Source: Bacillus suaedaesalsae (GTDB lineage: Bacteria; Bacillota; Bacilli; Bacillales; SA4). From it: DNA of 64,000 bases. The number at the start of each line of letters is the position of its first letter. Position 1 is the first letter of the stretch. Position numbers and translations under genes: made by a program. This document shows, in pieces, positions 8,661-20,163 of this stretch. The notes beneath the pieces are model-generated. The model did not search any database, was not told the DNA's origin, and saw only the letters and a program-made list of their open reading frames with translations. The stretch is taken from contig NZ_JAFELM010000016.1 of the NCBI RefSeq assembly GCF_016890225.1, forward strand, positions 62,001-126,000. The letters run 5' to 3'.

Positions 8661-9254
8661 TTAGTGATTCATTTCAAGTAACATGTACTTTTCTCGTACA
8701 ACTTCAGTGTTGATATGAATATAGGTTCTGTATTTTTCTTTTTTTTCCGCTTCTTTACCAGTAAACATAGATAGTAGTATTGAAGAATTGAGGAAGTACG
8801 GTGGATATTTTGCTTCACCAATGAGGTAACGGAAGCTGCTGTATGGGTAATCTTGCGGACGTTCTGCAATTTTTGCTCTGACAGGATTTAAATGGATATA
8901 CCTACTAACCTCTAGTATTCCAAAGGAATTAGGAATTGGATCACTAAAGAACCGGCTTTCAAAAACATGACCTGTTAATCGATAACGGTTGTTATAGTAG
9001 GTTGCATATCTTTTATTAATGATCGCCATTAATGTGGATATAGATGTTGTGGATGTCCTAAGCTGAAGGTGATAATGATTTGTCATTAAACAATACGAGG
9101 CTAAATCAAACGGGTGGTCTAACATAGTTTTACTTAGGATAGAAAGAAACACACGAAAATCACGATCATCTAAATATAATGCATCTCTTCTGTTCCCTCT
9201 CGAAACAACATGATAAAACATATCGGGATTCCAAATACGCCTGCTTCTCGGCAT
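8661..9254 (-). mobile_element. REP-associated tyrosine transposase (RAYT)
   Basis: A 197-residue Y1 (HUH) transposase of the TnpA-REP/IS200-like group. The metal-binding HUH motif is H60-Y61-H62 in MTNHYHLQ, the catalytic tyrosine is probably in KRYATYYN (81-88), and HLNPVRA (121-127) is characteristic. RAYTs are single-copy domesticated nucleases that recognise and probably spread REP palindromes instead of mobilising themselves. Both ends carry the GGTGCCTGGCACC repeat (8639-8658 and 9364-9405), and further copies occur through the window. The frame is intact, so the enzyme may be active. It appears to be a local addition between prfA and the spore lipoprotein gene. Confidence 0.93.
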
Positions 9255-9363
9255 AATTTCACTCCTTTAGAGGGAATTGCGTAGTTAGAACTGTTACCGT
9301 TGGTAAAAGATCTACTAAATAGTTCTCTCTTCTCGTATTATTTTCCTGCAAAATTTAAATAAA

Positions 9364-9405
9364 ATTCGACAAAAACCGGGTGGTGCCTGGCACCACCCGG
9401 TTTTT
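9364..9405. repeat. REP palindrome, copy 3 (complete, upstream of RAYT)
   Basis: ATTCGACA at 9364-9371 is followed by a perfect palindrome with 17-base arms 9371-9387 and 9389-9405 (AAAACCGGGTGGTGCC). On the minus strand it ends in a run of T and can serve as terminator of the lipoprotein gene at 9419-9862, and it marks the outer boundary of the RAYT unit. Confidence 0.9.
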
Positions 9406-9418
9406 TCTCATATCAATT

Positions 9419-9862
9419 TCAATCCCCATCCCCATCATGTACGCGTACGTGAATGTGGTAGCGTGGGACAGCTTTGGTGATGTCTTTTAGTAGTTTGTGA
9501 CGGAGTTTGTCACGGTCTTTTTCGTTGAAAGATTTTGTAGAGTGTACAGTTACATATGCATCTTGTCCATTTATGAAGACAGATCCAGGTGTTACATTCT
9601 TGTGCATATCGATGACTTCTCTGATTTTATCTTGATCGGTACCGATGTTTGGTCTGCTTTCTGTTACATCAATATAGTTAGTAGAACTTTGATTTGGGAT
9701 GAATTGTTCCCCCTCGCCAAGATCACGTTCATAAAATCCATCTTTGTTTGTTCCTGTTTTCATCAGATTTTTACCATTTGCATCTTCTGTTGTCTCAACA
9801 TTAGAGCAAGCAGTACTCATCGCTACAAGTAAACTTATACAAAAAAGCAGTATGATTCTCAT
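9419..9862 (-). CDS. YhcN/YlaJ-family sporulation lipoprotein
   Basis: A 147-residue protein with a lipoprotein signal peptide; the lipobox is around STACS with Cys19. The mature part has the YhcN/YlaJ core (QDKIREVIDMHKNVTPGSVFINGQDAYVTV, then DKLRHKLLKDITKAVPRYHIHV). Family members are spore-membrane lipoproteins that influence germination or outgrowth. A -10 for a sporulation sigma factor is not clear upstream. The REP hairpin follows its stop. Confidence 0.85.
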   Translation of the reverse strand: MRIILLFCISLLVAMSTACSNVETTEDANGKNLMKTGTNKDGFYERDLGEGEQFIPNQSSTNYIDVTESRPNIGTDQDKIREVIDMHKNVTPGSVFINGQDAYVTVHSTKSFNEKDRDKLRHKLLKDITKAVPRYHIHVRVHDGDGD

Positions 9863-9920
9863 GGTTCTATCCCTCCTATGGATAGGTTCCCCCCGAGTTC
9901 ATACTGCTTACATGGAAATT

Positions 9921-10532
9921 TTAGTATGTTTCTTGTTTTAGTGATAAACGAACAGGCTTGTTTTTCACTTCATGACAATGTCTACAACGCGGCTCGTAAG
10001 ATTCGGATGCACCTACTAAAATGATTGGATCATCATAAGATGCAGGAATTCCATTAATTAATCGTTGAGTACGGCTAGCTGGTGAACCACATGATTGACA
10101 TACAGCTTGCAATTTCGTTACATGCTCTGCGATTGCCATAAGCCTCGGAACTGGACCAAACGGCTCTCCTTTGAAATCTTGATCTAATCCCGCAACAATT
10201 ACTCGATGCCCACGATTTGCAAGAATTTCGACAACCTCTAAAACATCCGCATCGAAAAATTGAACTTCGTCAATTGCTACTACATCAACATCTGCTGTCA
10301 CAAGCTTCACAATATCATGAGAAGACGATACAGGTCTTGCTACTACAGAAGTACCATTATGCGAGACTACATTTTCTTCACTATAGCGATTATCAATTGC
10401 TGGTTTAAATACTTGCACATGTTGCTTTGCATATTGTGTTCTTTTCACTCGTCTAATGAGTTCTTCAGATTTACCTGAGAACATACTTCCACAAATTACT
10501 TCAACCCAACCGCTTTTCCTCATTTCGTACAT
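9921..10532 (-). CDS. tdk: Thymidine kinase
   Basis: A 203-residue type II thymidine kinase that phosphorylates thymidine with ATP for salvage. The P-loop GSMFSGKS is at residues 16-23, the Walker B region AIDEVQFFD follows, and the lasso domain has zinc-binding CQSCG and CRHCH. GGGAGAG lies eight bases before the ATG. Order tdk-rpmE-rho-glpX-murA2 is as in B. subtilis. Confidence 0.96.
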   Translation of the reverse strand: MYEMRKSGWVEVICGSMFSGKSEELIRRVKRTQYAKQHVQVFKPAIDNRYSEENVVSHNGTSVVARPVSSSHDIVKLVTADVDVVAIDEVQFFDADVLEVVEILANRGHRVIVAGLDQDFKGEPFGPVPRLMAIAEHVTKLQAVCQSCGSPASRTQRLINGIPASYDDPIILVGASESYEPRCRHCHEVKNKPVRLSLKQETY

Positions 10533-10630
10533 AACGGGGACTCTCCCTTCCTGCCTTTACACTGCCATATGTTATAGTTTCTCATTCATTTCAATGTATT
10601 ATAATGGCGAAATCCTTGTTTTTTCTATAT

Positions 10631-10673
10631 AAAAAAGTAAAAAAGCAGACAAGAGATGAACACACTTGCCTGC
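10631..10673 (-). terminator. rpmE terminator
   Basis: On the minus strand GCAGGCAAG (10665-10673) pairs with CTTGTCTGC (10645-10653), with one G-U wobble, followed by a T-rich run. It lies 74 bases after the rpmE stop. Confidence 0.75.
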
Positions 10674-10746
10674 CTTTAAGTTTTAACTTTTGATAAGCTG
10701 CGTTTCTATAATATGGTCACAGCAATAAACTCACGCAAAGTAGAGA

Positions 10747-10947
10747 TTATTTAAGACCGTATTTCTTGTTGAATCGATCCACACGTCCGTCAGCTGTAGC
10801 AAACTTTTGACGTCCAGTATAGAATGGGTGACATTCGTTACAAACCTCGATTTTAACTTCTTCCATCACAGATCCGCTTTCGAATTCGTTACCACATGCA
10901 CACTTAACCATAATCTTTTTATAGTTTGGGTGAATTCCTTGTTTCAT
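10747..10947 (-). CDS. rpmE: 50S ribosomal protein L31 (zinc-binding form)
   Basis: The start is placed at the ATG ending at 10947 because GAAGGAGATG lies before it and the product is then 66 residues, the normal RpmE length; an upstream in-frame ATG would add 18 unrelated residues. Four cysteines (16, 18, 36, 39; CACGNEF and [10 protein letters not shown]) bind zinc, so this is the C+ form used in zinc-replete cells. It has its own strong promoter directly after rho. Confidence 0.97.
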   Translation of the reverse strand: MKQGIHPNYKKIMVKCACGNEFESGSVMEEVKIEVCNECHPFYTGRQKFATADGRVDRFNKKYGLK

Positions 10948-11051
10948 GTTTTCATCTCCTTCGGCCCTGAAACCTTTTTGAATCAGAGTAAGTTTTATCA
11001 TACATGAGATCTATAGTAGGTTTTTAACCACCTACAGCCAAAATCACACAT
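10948..11051 (-). ncRNA. rpmE 5' leader with hairpin, possible L31 autoregulatory leader
   Basis: The roughly 100-base leader between the TATAAT and the rpmE start contains GTAGGT and ACCTAC facing each other near 11020-11040 and a GGGCCGAAGGAG stretch that overlaps the ribosome binding site. Ribosomal-protein leaders for L31 have been described in Firmicutes; whether this matches that motif needs a covariance model search. Confidence 0.35.
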
Positions 11052-11057
11052 GTTGAA

Positions 11058-11086
11058 ATTATAACAGGACTAGACTCGTTTTGCAA
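11058..11086 (-). promoter_or_regulatory. Sigma-A promoter of rpmE
   Basis: TTGCAA (11081-11086), a 17-base spacer and a perfect TATAAT (11058-11063) on the minus strand, just beyond the rho stop. Confidence 0.8.
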
Positions 11087-11107
11087 CCATACAAAAATTG
11101 TGAAAAG

Positions 11108-12388
11108 TTACGATCTTGTCGAAGTTGTCCCTTTTTTATCTTCATTCATCAGTTCAAAAAATTCTTCATTTGTTTTTGTTGTACGTATTCTCTTCATGAA
11201 GCGTTCCGTGAAATCAGGCGCATCGGATAAACCACGACGGATTAACCATAGCTTTTCTAAATGATCCTTTGGAACAAGCAGCTCTTCTTTTCTTGTACCA
11301 GAACGACGTATGTCGATTGCTGGGAAAATTCTCTTTTCTGCAAGAGAGCGATCAAGATGCAACTCCATATTACCAGTTCCTTTGAACTCTTCATAAATGA
11401 CATCGTCCATACGTGACCCGGTTTCTACAAGTGCTGTTGCCAATATTGTTAAGCTTCCGCCTTCTTCAATATTACGAGCCGCACCGAAGAATCGCTTCGG
11501 ACGGTGGAATGCAGCTGGGTCAATACCGCCGGATAATGTACGTCCACTTGGTGGAATTACTAGATTATACGCTCTCGCTAAACGAGTGATACTATCCATT
11601 AAAATAATAACGTCTTTTTTATGTTCAACTAAACGCATGGCACGTTCTAGTACGAGCTCTGCCACTTTAATGTGGTTTTCAGGAACCTCATCAAATGTTG
11701 AACTTACTACATCTCCTGCAACAGATCGTTCGATATCCGTTACTTCTTCTGGACGCTCGTCAACTAGAAGAACAATTAGCTCTGCTTCTGGATTGTTTGT
11801 TGTAATGCTATTGGCAATTTCTTTTAATAGCATTGTTTTCCCTGCCTTCGGAGGTGCAACAATTAATCCACGTTGTCCAAAACCTACTGGGGCAATTAAA
11901 TCCATTATTCTCGTTGAAAAAGAAGTAGGGGTTGTCTCAAGTACAATGTGACGATCCGGATACAAAGGTGTTAAAGCAGGGAAATGAACACGTTCCTTAG
12001 CTGTTTCAGGATCTTCACCGTTTACTGCTTCTACATGAAGTAATCCATAGTAACGTTCGTTTTCCTTCGGAGGTCTTACTTTTCCGGATACTTTGTCCCC
12101 ATTTCGAAGATCAAAACGTCTAATTTGAGAAGCAGAAATATAAATATCTTCTGAGCTTGGTGAATAATTAATTGGACGTAAGAATCCAAAGCCCTCTGAT
12201 TGTATAATTTCTAATACCCCTTCCATAAACATAAAGCCATCTTTTTCAGCTTGTGCTTTGAGAATGGAAAAGATTAATTCTTTCTTTGTTAATTTGCTGT
12301 AGTATGAGATTTTAAAATTTCTTGCAAGCTCATATAAATCCTTTAGCTTCATTTCTTCTAAATGTGAAAGAGTAAGACTATTACTCAT
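11108..12388 (-). CDS. rho: Transcription termination factor Rho
   Basis: A 426-residue hexameric RNA helicase that ends untranslated transcripts. The N-terminal helix bundle and cold-shock-like RNA-binding domain (about residues 50-120; EGFGFLRP) precede the RecA-type ATPase with Walker [11 protein letters not shown] (about 177-186) and Walker [17 protein letters not shown]. It lacks the long N-terminal insertions of actinobacterial forms. The B. subtilis protein has nearly the same length. Confidence 0.97.
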   Translation of the reverse strand: MSNSLTLSHLEEMKLKDLYELARNFKISYYSKLTKKELIFSILKAQAEKDGFMFMEGVLEIIQSEGFGFLRPINYSPSSEDIYISASQIRRFDLRNGDKVSGKVRPPKENERYYGLLHVEAVNGEDPETAKERVHFPALTPLYPDRHIVLETTPTSFSTRIMDLIAPVGFGQRGLIVAPPKAGKTMLLKEIANSITTNNPEAELIVLLVDERPEEVTDIERSVAGDVVSSTFDEVPENHIKVAELVLERAMRLVEHKKDVIILMDSITRLARAYNLVIPPSGRTLSGGIDPAAFHRPKRFFGAARNIEEGGSLTILATALVETGSRMDDVIYEEFKGTGNMELHLDRSLAEKRIFPAIDIRRSGTRKEELLVPKDHLEKLWLIRRGLSDAPDFTERFMKRIRTTKTNEEFFELMNEDKKGTTSTRS

Positions 12389-12709
12389 GAAAACACCACT
12401 CTTTTGGAATTTTTATGTACGTCACATGCAAGCGCTTAGGTATCCATCTTTTCAAAATTACAATATCAATTCTTAAGTAAGAAATGATAAAGGATGGAAA
12501 GGATAAGATAATAGAAGATTTCTTCGAAGTTATGTTTGAAGAAGTGTTAAGCGAATGAAACACGTAGCAATTCTTATTTTACCCTTATTTATACGATTTA
12601 ATCAACACCCGAATTGTACAAAACATTTAGACACATTTTGCAGTTTTAACAAATCTTTTGTCAAATCAAGAAGGAGCAGCTCATATTTTGACACTGCTCC
12701 TACATATTC
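12389..12709 (-). promoter_or_regulatory. rho upstream region with candidate sigma-A promoter
   Basis: The 321-base gap has no gene. On the minus strand TTGATT (12600-12605), 18 bases and TAAAAT (12576-12581) form a plausible rho promoter, giving a leader of about 180 bases. The leader can form TCCATC/GATGGA-type pairing near 12450-12500. rho is autoregulated in B. subtilis, but I cannot show it here. Confidence 0.4.
12672..12701 (-). terminator. glpX terminator hairpin
   Basis: AGGAGCAG and CTGCTCCT face each other (12672-12679 and 12694-12701) directly after the glpX stop. The T-run is weak. Confidence 0.55.
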
Positions 12710-13678
12710 TTAAGGCTTAATTACGAGATTTGGCTTTTTATTCAAGCTATGACGTCCGTCAATAAAGCGGACAGTTCCTGATTTTGCACGCATAACTAGT
12801 GATTGAGTTGTTCCACTTGTCCCAGTAAATTGGACACCACGTAAAAGTTCTCCATCTGTTACTCCCGTTGCTGCAAAAATCGCATCGTCACCCTTTACTA
12901 AATCCTCCATACGAAGAACACGATTTACATCTTCAATCCCCATCTTCTTGCAGCGGATCAGTTCTTCTTCTGTTTGCGGCAGAAGCTTACCTTGAATTTC
13001 TCCACCTAGGCATTTAAGAGCAACAGCTGCAATTACACCCTCTGGTGCACCGCCTGAACCGAATAAAATATCGACACCTGTATGATCAAAGGCTGTATTA
13101 ATTGCTCCTGCAACATCACCATCTGTGATTAACTTAATACGAGCACCCGCTTCTCTAATTTCGTTAATAATTTTCTCATGTCGTGGACGGTTTAAAATTG
13201 TAGCTACAACGTCTTCAATGTTTTTATTTTTCGCTTTGGCAACAGCCATTAAGTTATCATAAACAGACGCATTAATATCAATTTTACCTACAGCTTCTGG
13301 ACCTACTGCAATTTTATCCATGTACATGTCTGGCGCGTGCAAGAGGTTACCATGGTCTGCGACTGCCAAAACTGCTAATGCATTCCAGCCACCTGTTGCG
13401 ACAATATTTGTTCCTTCTAACGGGTCAACGGCAACATCAACACGAGGTCCATAGCCTGTACCTAGTTTCTCACCGATATAAAGCATTGGCGCTTCATCCA
13501 TCTCACCTTCACCAATGACAACTGTACCTTTCATCGGAATGGTATCGAACACATCACGCATTGCAGAGGTTGCTGCATCATCTGCTTCATTTTTTAATCC
13601 TCTTCCCATCCATCTTGCTGATGCTAATGCTGCAGCTTCAGTAACTCGGACAAGTTCCATTGATAAACTACGTTCCAT
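12710..13678 (-). CDS. glpX: Fructose-1,6-bisphosphatase, class II
   Basis: A GlpX-type phosphatase of 322 residues acting in gluconeogenesis. Metal- and substrate-binding motifs are visible: [20 protein letters not shown] and [10 protein letters not shown]. The ATG ending at 13678 is chosen because GGGAGAGG is six bases before it and [19 protein letters not shown] matches the usual N-terminus; the TTG further upstream is less likely. It lies downstream of murA2 in the conserved order. Confidence 0.95.
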   Translation of the reverse strand: MERSLSMELVRVTEAAALASARWMGRGLKNEADDAATSAMRDVFDTIPMKGTVVIGEGEMDEAPMLYIGEKLGTGYGPRVDVAVDPLEGTNIVATGGWNALAVLAVADHGNLLHAPDMYMDKIAVGPEAVGKIDINASVYDNLMAVAKAKNKNIEDVVATILNRPRHEKIINEIREAGARIKLITDGDVAGAINTAFDHTGVDILFGSGGAPEGVIAAVALKCLGGEIQGKLLPQTEEELIRCKKMGIEDVNRVLRMEDLVKGDDAIFAATGVTDGELLRGVQFTGTSGTTQSLVMRAKSGTVRFIDGRHSLNKKPNLVIKP

Positions 13679-13792
13679 TCTTTTCCTCTCCCTTGCCAAT
13701 CACGATCATCTTTTTTACTCTTTTAAACAAAAATATGTTATACCAATTGTTCGTTTCCACAATTAGTATAACATATATATTGAAATATGTGA

Positions 13793-15085
13793 TTATGAAT
13801 TTTGAAGCTGTTCGATTTCTTGCTTTGACATGCTTTCACGCCAAATAACTGCACCTAAACCTGTTAGCTTATCTACTAAGTTTTCATAGCCTCGGTCAAT
13901 GTGCTCAAGGCCTGTTACTTCTGTAATTCCTTCTGCCATTAATCCAGCAACAACTAAAGCAGCACCAGCTCTTAAGTCACTTGCCCGAACTTTCGCCCCT
14001 TGTAATTTAGAGGGACCATTAATAATGGCAGAACGTCCTTCTACCTTAATCGTTGCGCTCATTCTACGAAGTTCATCAATATGCTTAAAACGTGCTCCAT
14101 ATATCGTGTCCGTTACAATACTTGATCCATTTGCCTTCGTTAATAAAGAAGTTAACGGTTGCTGAAGATCGGTTGGGAAACCAGGATATACTAATGTCTT
14201 AATATCAACAGGTTTTAAGTTATCCGTTCCTCGTACTAAAATTTGATCATCCTTTGATTCTATTGAAATCCCCATTTCACGAAGCTTTGCAATTAAAGAT
14301 TCTAAGTGTAATGGAATAACGTTATCAATTAAAACTTCTTCACCCATAGCCGCGCCAAGTATTAAGTATGTACCTGCTTCAATTCGGTCTGGAATGATAG
14401 AGTGTCTGCAACCATGCAGGGAATCAACACCATCGATACGGATGACATCTGTTCCAGCACCTTTGATTTTTGCACCCATGCTCGTTAAAAGTGTTGCTAC
14501 ATCAATAATTTCTGGTTCCTTTGCAGCATTTTCAATGATTGTACGTCCTTTAGCACGTACAGCAGCAAGCATTATGTTAATGGTTGCGCCTACAGACACA
14601 ACGTCTAAATAAATTCTCGCTCCTTTTAATTCATCTGCACGCAAATAGATTGCACCTTGTTCATTTGTTATTTGTGCTCCTAGTGCTTCGAATCCTTTAA
14701 TATGTTGGTCAATTGGACGTGGGCCTAAGTGGCATCCACCAGGAAGACCGATAACCGCCTTTTTAAAACGACCAAGCATGGCTCCCATTAAATAATAAGA
14801 AGCTCTAAGCTTTTTCACTTTTCCATTTGGTAATGGCATGGAAATCATTCTTGATGGATCAACAATAATTTCATTTTCATTTAAAGAAACGGTACCACCG
14901 ATCTCTTGTAATAAATCTGATAGAATTTGAACGTCTGAAATATTCGGTAAACCATCTATAACTACTGGCGAATCTGCTAGTATCGTTGCAGGAATTAATG
15001 CAACTGCACTATTTTTCGCTCCACTAACACGAACTGTTCCTCTTAATTTATTTCCACCTTCAATTTTAAGCTTTTCCATATCCAT
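13793..15085 (-). CDS. murA2: UDP-N-acetylglucosamine 1-carboxyvinyltransferase (second MurA)
   Basis: A 430-residue enolpyruvyl transferase for the first committed step of peptidoglycan synthesis. [19 protein letters not shown] at the N-terminus and the catalytic Cys118 in [11 protein letters not shown], target of fosfomycin, are present. Position between tal and glpX identifies it as the MurZ/MurAB paralogue, not the main MurAA. In B. subtilis this paralogue is non-essential. Confidence 0.94.
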   Translation of the reverse strand: MDMEKLKIEGGNKLRGTVRVSGAKNSAVALIPATILADSPVVIDGLPNISDVQILSDLLQEIGGTVSLNENEIIVDPSRMISMPLPNGKVKKLRASYYLMGAMLGRFKKAVIGLPGGCHLGPRPIDQHIKGFEALGAQITNEQGAIYLRADELKGARIYLDVVSVGATINIMLAAVRAKGRTIIENAAKEPEIIDVATLLTSMGAKIKGAGTDVIRIDGVDSLHGCRHSIIPDRIEAGTYLILGAAMGEEVLIDNVIPLHLESLIAKLREMGISIESKDDQILVRGTDNLKPVDIKTLVYPGFPTDLQQPLTSLLTKANGSSIVTDTIYGARFKHIDELRRMSATIKVEGRSAIINGPSKLQGAKVRASDLRAGAALVVAGLMAEGITEVTGLEHIDRGYENLVDKLTGLGAVIWRESMSKQEIEQLQNS

Positions 15086-15368
15086 ATATGTCTCCCTTCT
15101 TCCTCAAAAGACGCAAGGCTAAATAGACGACTGGCTATAACCAATAGCCCTTCCACAATTCTATTACTTTTTAGTTTACACGAAATGTAAAAAAATATGT
15201 AATGAAAAGGTAAAATTGTGACAATATATCTAGCTTAGGAAGAATTAGTATTTTATTTTAATTAGACACTATCATAACATAGAATTTAGCATTTGTTTAA
15301 GGCGATATAACGAACAATCCATGAGACGCTACAAAGTCTTTTATTTATATGGATTCTGTTAAACAATA

Positions 15369-15500
15369 ATGTTGATTTCCTGGGAGACACTCCCTTTCCG
15401 CTTGGCGAGCGGTGAGCCTCCTCGTCGCTTTGCTCCTGCATGAGTCTTACCTGTTCCACTTCTCCCGCAGAAGTCTCGCACCTTCCACTAAAATCAACAT
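15369..15500. repeat. Structured repeat core, copy D
   Basis: ATGTTGATTT (15369-15378) pairs with AAATCAACAT (15491-15500) and encloses the shared core (TTTCCGCTTGGCGAGCGGTG, GAGCCTCCTC, CTCCCGCAG). It lies in the 486-base gap upstream of murA2. The core is shared with copies at 35.2 and 56.9 kb, while the outer stem sequence is different. The rest of this gap shows nothing else recognisable. Confidence 0.75.
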
Positions 15501-15545
15501 ATAGATAAAAATCAACACTGTACTTTAACAGAGTCATTTATATAA

Positions 15546-15568
15546 AAAAAAACCGACCAAAGGCCGAT
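15546..15568 (-). terminator. tal terminator
   Basis: ATCGGCC and GGTCGGT pair around TTT on the minus strand (15552-15568) with flanking A and T runs, immediately after the tal stop. Confidence 0.8.
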
Positions 15569-15571
15569 TTT

Positions 15572-16213
15572 TTAACGGTTTTCCCAGTCAGCCAGGAATT
15601 GTTCAATTCCTTTATCTGTTAGTGGGTGGTGGAAGATTTGCATGATTACTTTAAATGGAATTGTTGCAATGTGTGCTCCACGTAGTGCTGATTCTGTAAT
15701 GTGTTGAGGATGACGGATAGATGCTGCAATGATCTCTGATTGAATCCCATGAACATGGAAAATATCTGCAATCTTTGAGATTAGCTCTAGTCCATCATGA
15801 CCAATATCATCTAATCTACCTAAAAATGGTGATACATACGTTGCACCAGCTCTTGCTGCTAAAAGTGCCTGGTTTGCAGAAAAAATAAGGGTTACGTTTG
15901 TTTTAATGCCTAGTTCCGTGAAAACTTTTACTGCTTTTAGTCCATCTGGAGTCATTGGCACTTTTACTGTAATGTTAGGTGCAATCGCCGCTAACTTCTT
16001 TCCTTCTTCAATCATTTCGTCTGCTTTTAGACTTATTACTTCAGCACTAACCGAGCCTGTTACTTCGGCTGTAATTTCCTTCAGGCGGTCTTCAAAGGAA
16101 ACTCCTTTTTCTTTTGCTACTAATGAAGGGTTTGTCGTGACACCCGCTAAAACCCCTAAAGAATTCGCTTCTCTAATTTCTTCGATATTCGCTGTATCAA
16201 TAAAAAACTTCAT
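15572..16213 (-). CDS. tal: Transaldolase (short TalC-like form)
   Basis: A 213-residue transaldolase of the small fructose-6-phosphate aldolase-like group, transferring dihydroxyacetone units in the pentose phosphate pathway. [27 protein letters not shown] and the Schiff-base lysine context [15 protein letters not shown] are visible, as is [14 protein letters not shown]. YwjH in B. subtilis lies between fbaA and murA2 as here, and it is probably co-transcribed after fbaA despite an intervening hairpin. Confidence 0.93.
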   Translation of the reverse strand: MKFFIDTANIEEIREANSLGVLAGVTTNPSLVAKEKGVSFEDRLKEITAEVTGSVSAEVISLKADEMIEEGKKLAAIAPNITVKVPMTPDGLKAVKVFTELGIKTNVTLIFSANQALLAARAGATYVSPFLGRLDDIGHDGLELISKIADIFHVHGIQSEIIAASIRHPQHITESALRGAHIATIPFKVIMQIFHHPLTDKGIEQFLADWENR

Positions 16214-16245
16214 ATATATATTCCCCCTTTATTTAAGATAAGAAA

Positions 16246-16266
16246 ACCGCCTCTTCATTAGGCGGT
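16246..16266 (-). terminator. Hairpin between fbaA and tal
   Basis: ACCGCC (16246-16251) and GGCGGT (16261-16266) pair, followed on the minus strand by TTTTCTTAT. It may terminate part of the fbaA transcript. Confidence 0.65.
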
Positions 16267-16276
16267 CTTCATTCGT

Positions 16277-17134
16277 CTATGCTTTGTTAGATGAACCAAA
16301 TTCGCGCATTTTACCTTGTACCGTTTCTTTAATTGTATCACGAGCAGGTCCTAGGTATTTACGTGGATCATATTCATTTGGCTTCGCCGCTAGAACTTCA
16401 CGAACTTTTGCAGCAGAAGCAATTTGATTCTCAGTATTTACGTTGATTTTAGCTGTTCCAAAGGAAATTGCTTTTTGAATATCCTTTGTAGGAATTCCTG
16501 TACCACCATGAAGTACTAAAGGTACACCCGTTGCTTTTCCGATCTCTTCCATTTCCTTGAAGCCAAGGTTAGGTTCACCCTTGTAAGGCCCGTGAACAGA
16601 ACCAAGTGCTGGAGCTAAGCAGTCAATACCTGTACGGCTCACTAACTCTTCACACTCTTTAGGATCAGCGTAGATAACGCCATCTGCTACTACGTCATCT
16701 TCTTGCCCGCCAACTACCCCAAGTTCAGCTTCAACTGATACTCCATGGAAGTGTGCTAGTTCTACAACTTTGGTTGTTGTTTCAATGTTTTCTTCAAATG
16801 GATGGTGAGAAGCGTCAATCATTACCGACGTAAATCCTGCATGAATTGCTTTTGCACAAGATTCAAAGCTTGAACCGTGGTCTAAGTGAATCGCTACAGG
16901 TACTGTAATGTTGTAATCTTCTATAAGCGCCTTAACCATTGCTACAACTGTTTTAAAACCACCCATATAACGAGCAGCACCTTCAGATACCCCTAAAATT
17001 ACAGGAGAGTTTTCCTCTTGTGCCGCAAGCAAAATAGCTTGTGTAAATTCTAAATTGTTTAAGTTAAACTGACCTACAGCGTAACCTTCTTCTTTTGCTT
17101 TAATTAGCATTTCTTTCATTGAAACTAAAGGCAT
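16277..17134 (-). CDS. fbaA: Fructose-bisphosphate aldolase, class II
   Basis: A 285-residue zinc aldolase splitting fructose 1,6-bisphosphate in glycolysis. [12 protein letters not shown] and [11 protein letters not shown] contain zinc-binding histidines; NINVNTENQ is the phosphate-binding end of the barrel. It sits between spo0F and tal, as in B. subtilis, grouping central-carbon enzymes (fbaA, tal, glpX). Confidence 0.96.
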   Translation of the reverse strand: MPLVSMKEMLIKAKEEGYAVGQFNLNNLEFTQAILLAAQEENSPVILGVSEGAARYMGGFKTVVAMVKALIEDYNITVPVAIHLDHGSSFESCAKAIHAGFTSVMIDASHHPFEENIETTTKVVELAHFHGVSVEAELGVVGGQEDDVVADGVIYADPKECEELVSRTGIDCLAPALGSVHGPYKGEPNLGFKEMEEIGKATGVPLVLHGGTGIPTKDIQKAISFGTAKINVNTENQIASAAKVREVLAAKPNEYDPRKYLGPARDTIKETVQGKMREFGSSNKA

Positions 17135-17327
17135 ATTAAATCCTCCTTATGTATCTTTCCTAATAACCTCGGTACGCAACACAATCTCTACTATCATACC
17201 CTAGTTACCACCAATTATGTAGCTCTTTACACTGAAAAAAGCCAAATTAGTTAAACTATTGGCTCAGGTTTCAGTTTATAGCATACCAACTAATGCTGAA
17301 AACAGCAATTGTTAAGCAGGTACATGT

Positions 17328-17699
17328 TTATGAACGAATGGGCAAATGCTTTCTAACCGCTTCTCTAATATCATCAATATCAAACGGCTTTGCGAAGTGT
17401 GTGATTGCACCAAGATCTTTTGCTTCTTGAATCATATCCAACTCACCATATGCTGTCATGATGATAACTTGAATATCTTTGTCCTTCACTTTCATTCGCT
17501 TCAATATTTCAATTCCATCCATACCCGGAATTTTCATGTCTAACAAAACAAGTTCAGGAGAATGCTTATCTACGATGTCAAGTGCTTGAAAACCATTTGC
17601 AGCTTGAAATGTTTGATAGCCTTCTTTTTGAAATACTTCATTTAATAGAATCCGAATTCCAAATTGATCGTCTACAATTAATAGTTTTCCACTCACCAT
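17328..17699 (-). CDS. spo0F: Sporulation initiation phosphotransferase Spo0F
   Basis: A 123-residue stand-alone receiver domain. The acidic pocket D10-D11, phosphorylation site D54 ([13 protein letters not shown]) and the conserved Thr and Lys ([20 protein letters not shown]) are all present. It passes phosphate from KinA-type kinases to Spo0B in the phosphorelay. A sigma-H promoter lies upstream. Divergent from ywjG. Confidence 0.97.
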   Translation of the reverse strand: MVSGKLLIVDDQFGIRILLNEVFQKEGYQTFQAANGFQALDIVDKHSPELVLLDMKIPGMDGIEILKRMKVKDKDIQVIIMTAYGELDMIQEAKDLGAITHFAKPFDIDDIREAVRKHLPIRS

Positions 17700-17728
17700 T
17701 ATTCACTCCTAGTCTTTAGCTATGAGAA

Positions 17729-17758
17729 TAATTCTCCTTTTCATGCCAGGTTTCCTTC
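17729..17758 (-). promoter_or_regulatory. Sigma-H promoter of spo0F
   Basis: GAAGGAAAC (17750-17758), a 12-base spacer and GGAGAATTA (17729-17737) on the minus strand match the sigma-H consensus RNAGGAWWW-N11/12-RNNGAATWW with one mismatch. TGTCGGA, one mismatch from the Spo0A box TGTCGAA, lies about 20 bases upstream. spo0F is a known sigma-H and Spo0A target. Confidence 0.7.
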
Positions 17759-17869
17759 TTTTTGTTAAGAATAGTTTCCGACAAATTCCTACTTATTTCT
17801 CTTTCATTCGTGTTTTACCACGTATTGTTTTATAATAATAGCAAATTAAACGTAAGAAAGGTGCGAATT

Positions 17870-18394
17870 ATGTTAAAAATTTTCGCAACACAACTACAAG
17901 GTATTTTTAAAAAAATTGAGGAAAAAGAGGAAGAGAACTTAGAGGATGGTGCACGACTACTATCACAAGCCATAATTGGGGATGGAACGGTTTATATTCA
18001 TGGATTTGATGAGTTAAAAGCAGTAGAGCTAACTGCTCTAGAAGGACCAGAAGTGTTCCCAAAGGCATTACCCTTGTATAATGACGGCGTCCTTGCTGAT
18101 GTGACTTCACTAGATCGAGTACTATTAATAACTAGAACTTCTGCAGATACATCTGCTGTTGAACTAGCAAAAGTTCTTAGTGAAAAAGGAATCTCAGTAG
18201 TTGCAGTCTCTAATAAAGGAGATGATGGTCGTTTGCCTTCTATTGTAGATGTACATATCGACAGTTATGTTACAAAGGGATTGATCCCAGATGAAACCGG
18301 AAACCGCTATGGTGTACCAACAACGATTGGAGCATTGTATGCTTATTATGGATTATATTTTACGGTTAAAGAATTTTTGGAAGAAAATGAGTAA
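17870..18394 (+). CDS. ywjG: YwjG, DUF2529 (SIS-like) family protein
   Basis: A 174-residue protein of unknown function. MLKIFATQLQGIFKKIEE opens the family; VYIHGFDELKAVE and LLITRTSADTSAVELAKVL look like a sugar-isomerase (SIS) fold, and ETGNRYGVPTTIGALYAYYGL closes it. The ATG at 17870 follows GAAAGGTG; an upstream in-frame ATG at 17762 overlaps the spo0F promoter region and is unlikely. A perfect terminator follows. Confidence 0.88.
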   Translation: MLKIFATQLQGIFKKIEEKEEENLEDGARLLSQAIIGDGTVYIHGFDELKAVELTALEGPEVFPKALPLYNDGVLADVTSLDRVLLITRTSADTSAVELAKVLSEKGISVVAVSNKGDDGRLPSIVDVHIDSYVTKGLIPDETGNRYGVPTTIGALYAYYGLYFTVKEFLEENE

Positions 18395-18420
18395 AGAGCC
18401 TTCAAACGAAGGCTCTTTTT

Positions 18421-18423
<3 letters not shown>
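18395..18423 (+). terminator. ywjG terminator, shared with pyrG
   Basis: AGAGCCTTC and GAAGGCTCT pair around AAAC, followed by seven T. It overlaps the pyrG stop on the other strand and may work in both directions. Confidence 0.85.
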
Positions 18424-20052
<1,629 letters not shown>

Positions 20053-20082
20053 TCATTATGAAGTAACGCCTCATTGTTCATG

Positions 20083-20163
20083 CATAAAACACAAAAGCCC
20101 TTCCAATTATTTGGTAGCACATTCAACTTTAAAGGGTCTTCGTTTTCTGTATATAACATTCCC
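20083..20163 (-). promoter_or_regulatory. Candidate pyrG leader and attenuator
   Basis: On the minus strand ACCCTTT (about 20131-20137) can pair with GAAGGGC (20097-20103), followed by TTTTGTGTTTT, a terminator-like layout 60 to 110 bases upstream of pyrG. A GGG at 20161-20163 lies six bases after CATACT, a possible -10. The B. subtilis mechanism needs a transcript starting GGGC; here the GGG is followed by AA, so the mechanism may differ or the start is elsewhere. Confidence 0.35.

Noticed and set aside
15286-15537. 83-codon minus-strand frame upstream of murA2
   Set aside because: It is the translation of the structured repeat core, not a gene.
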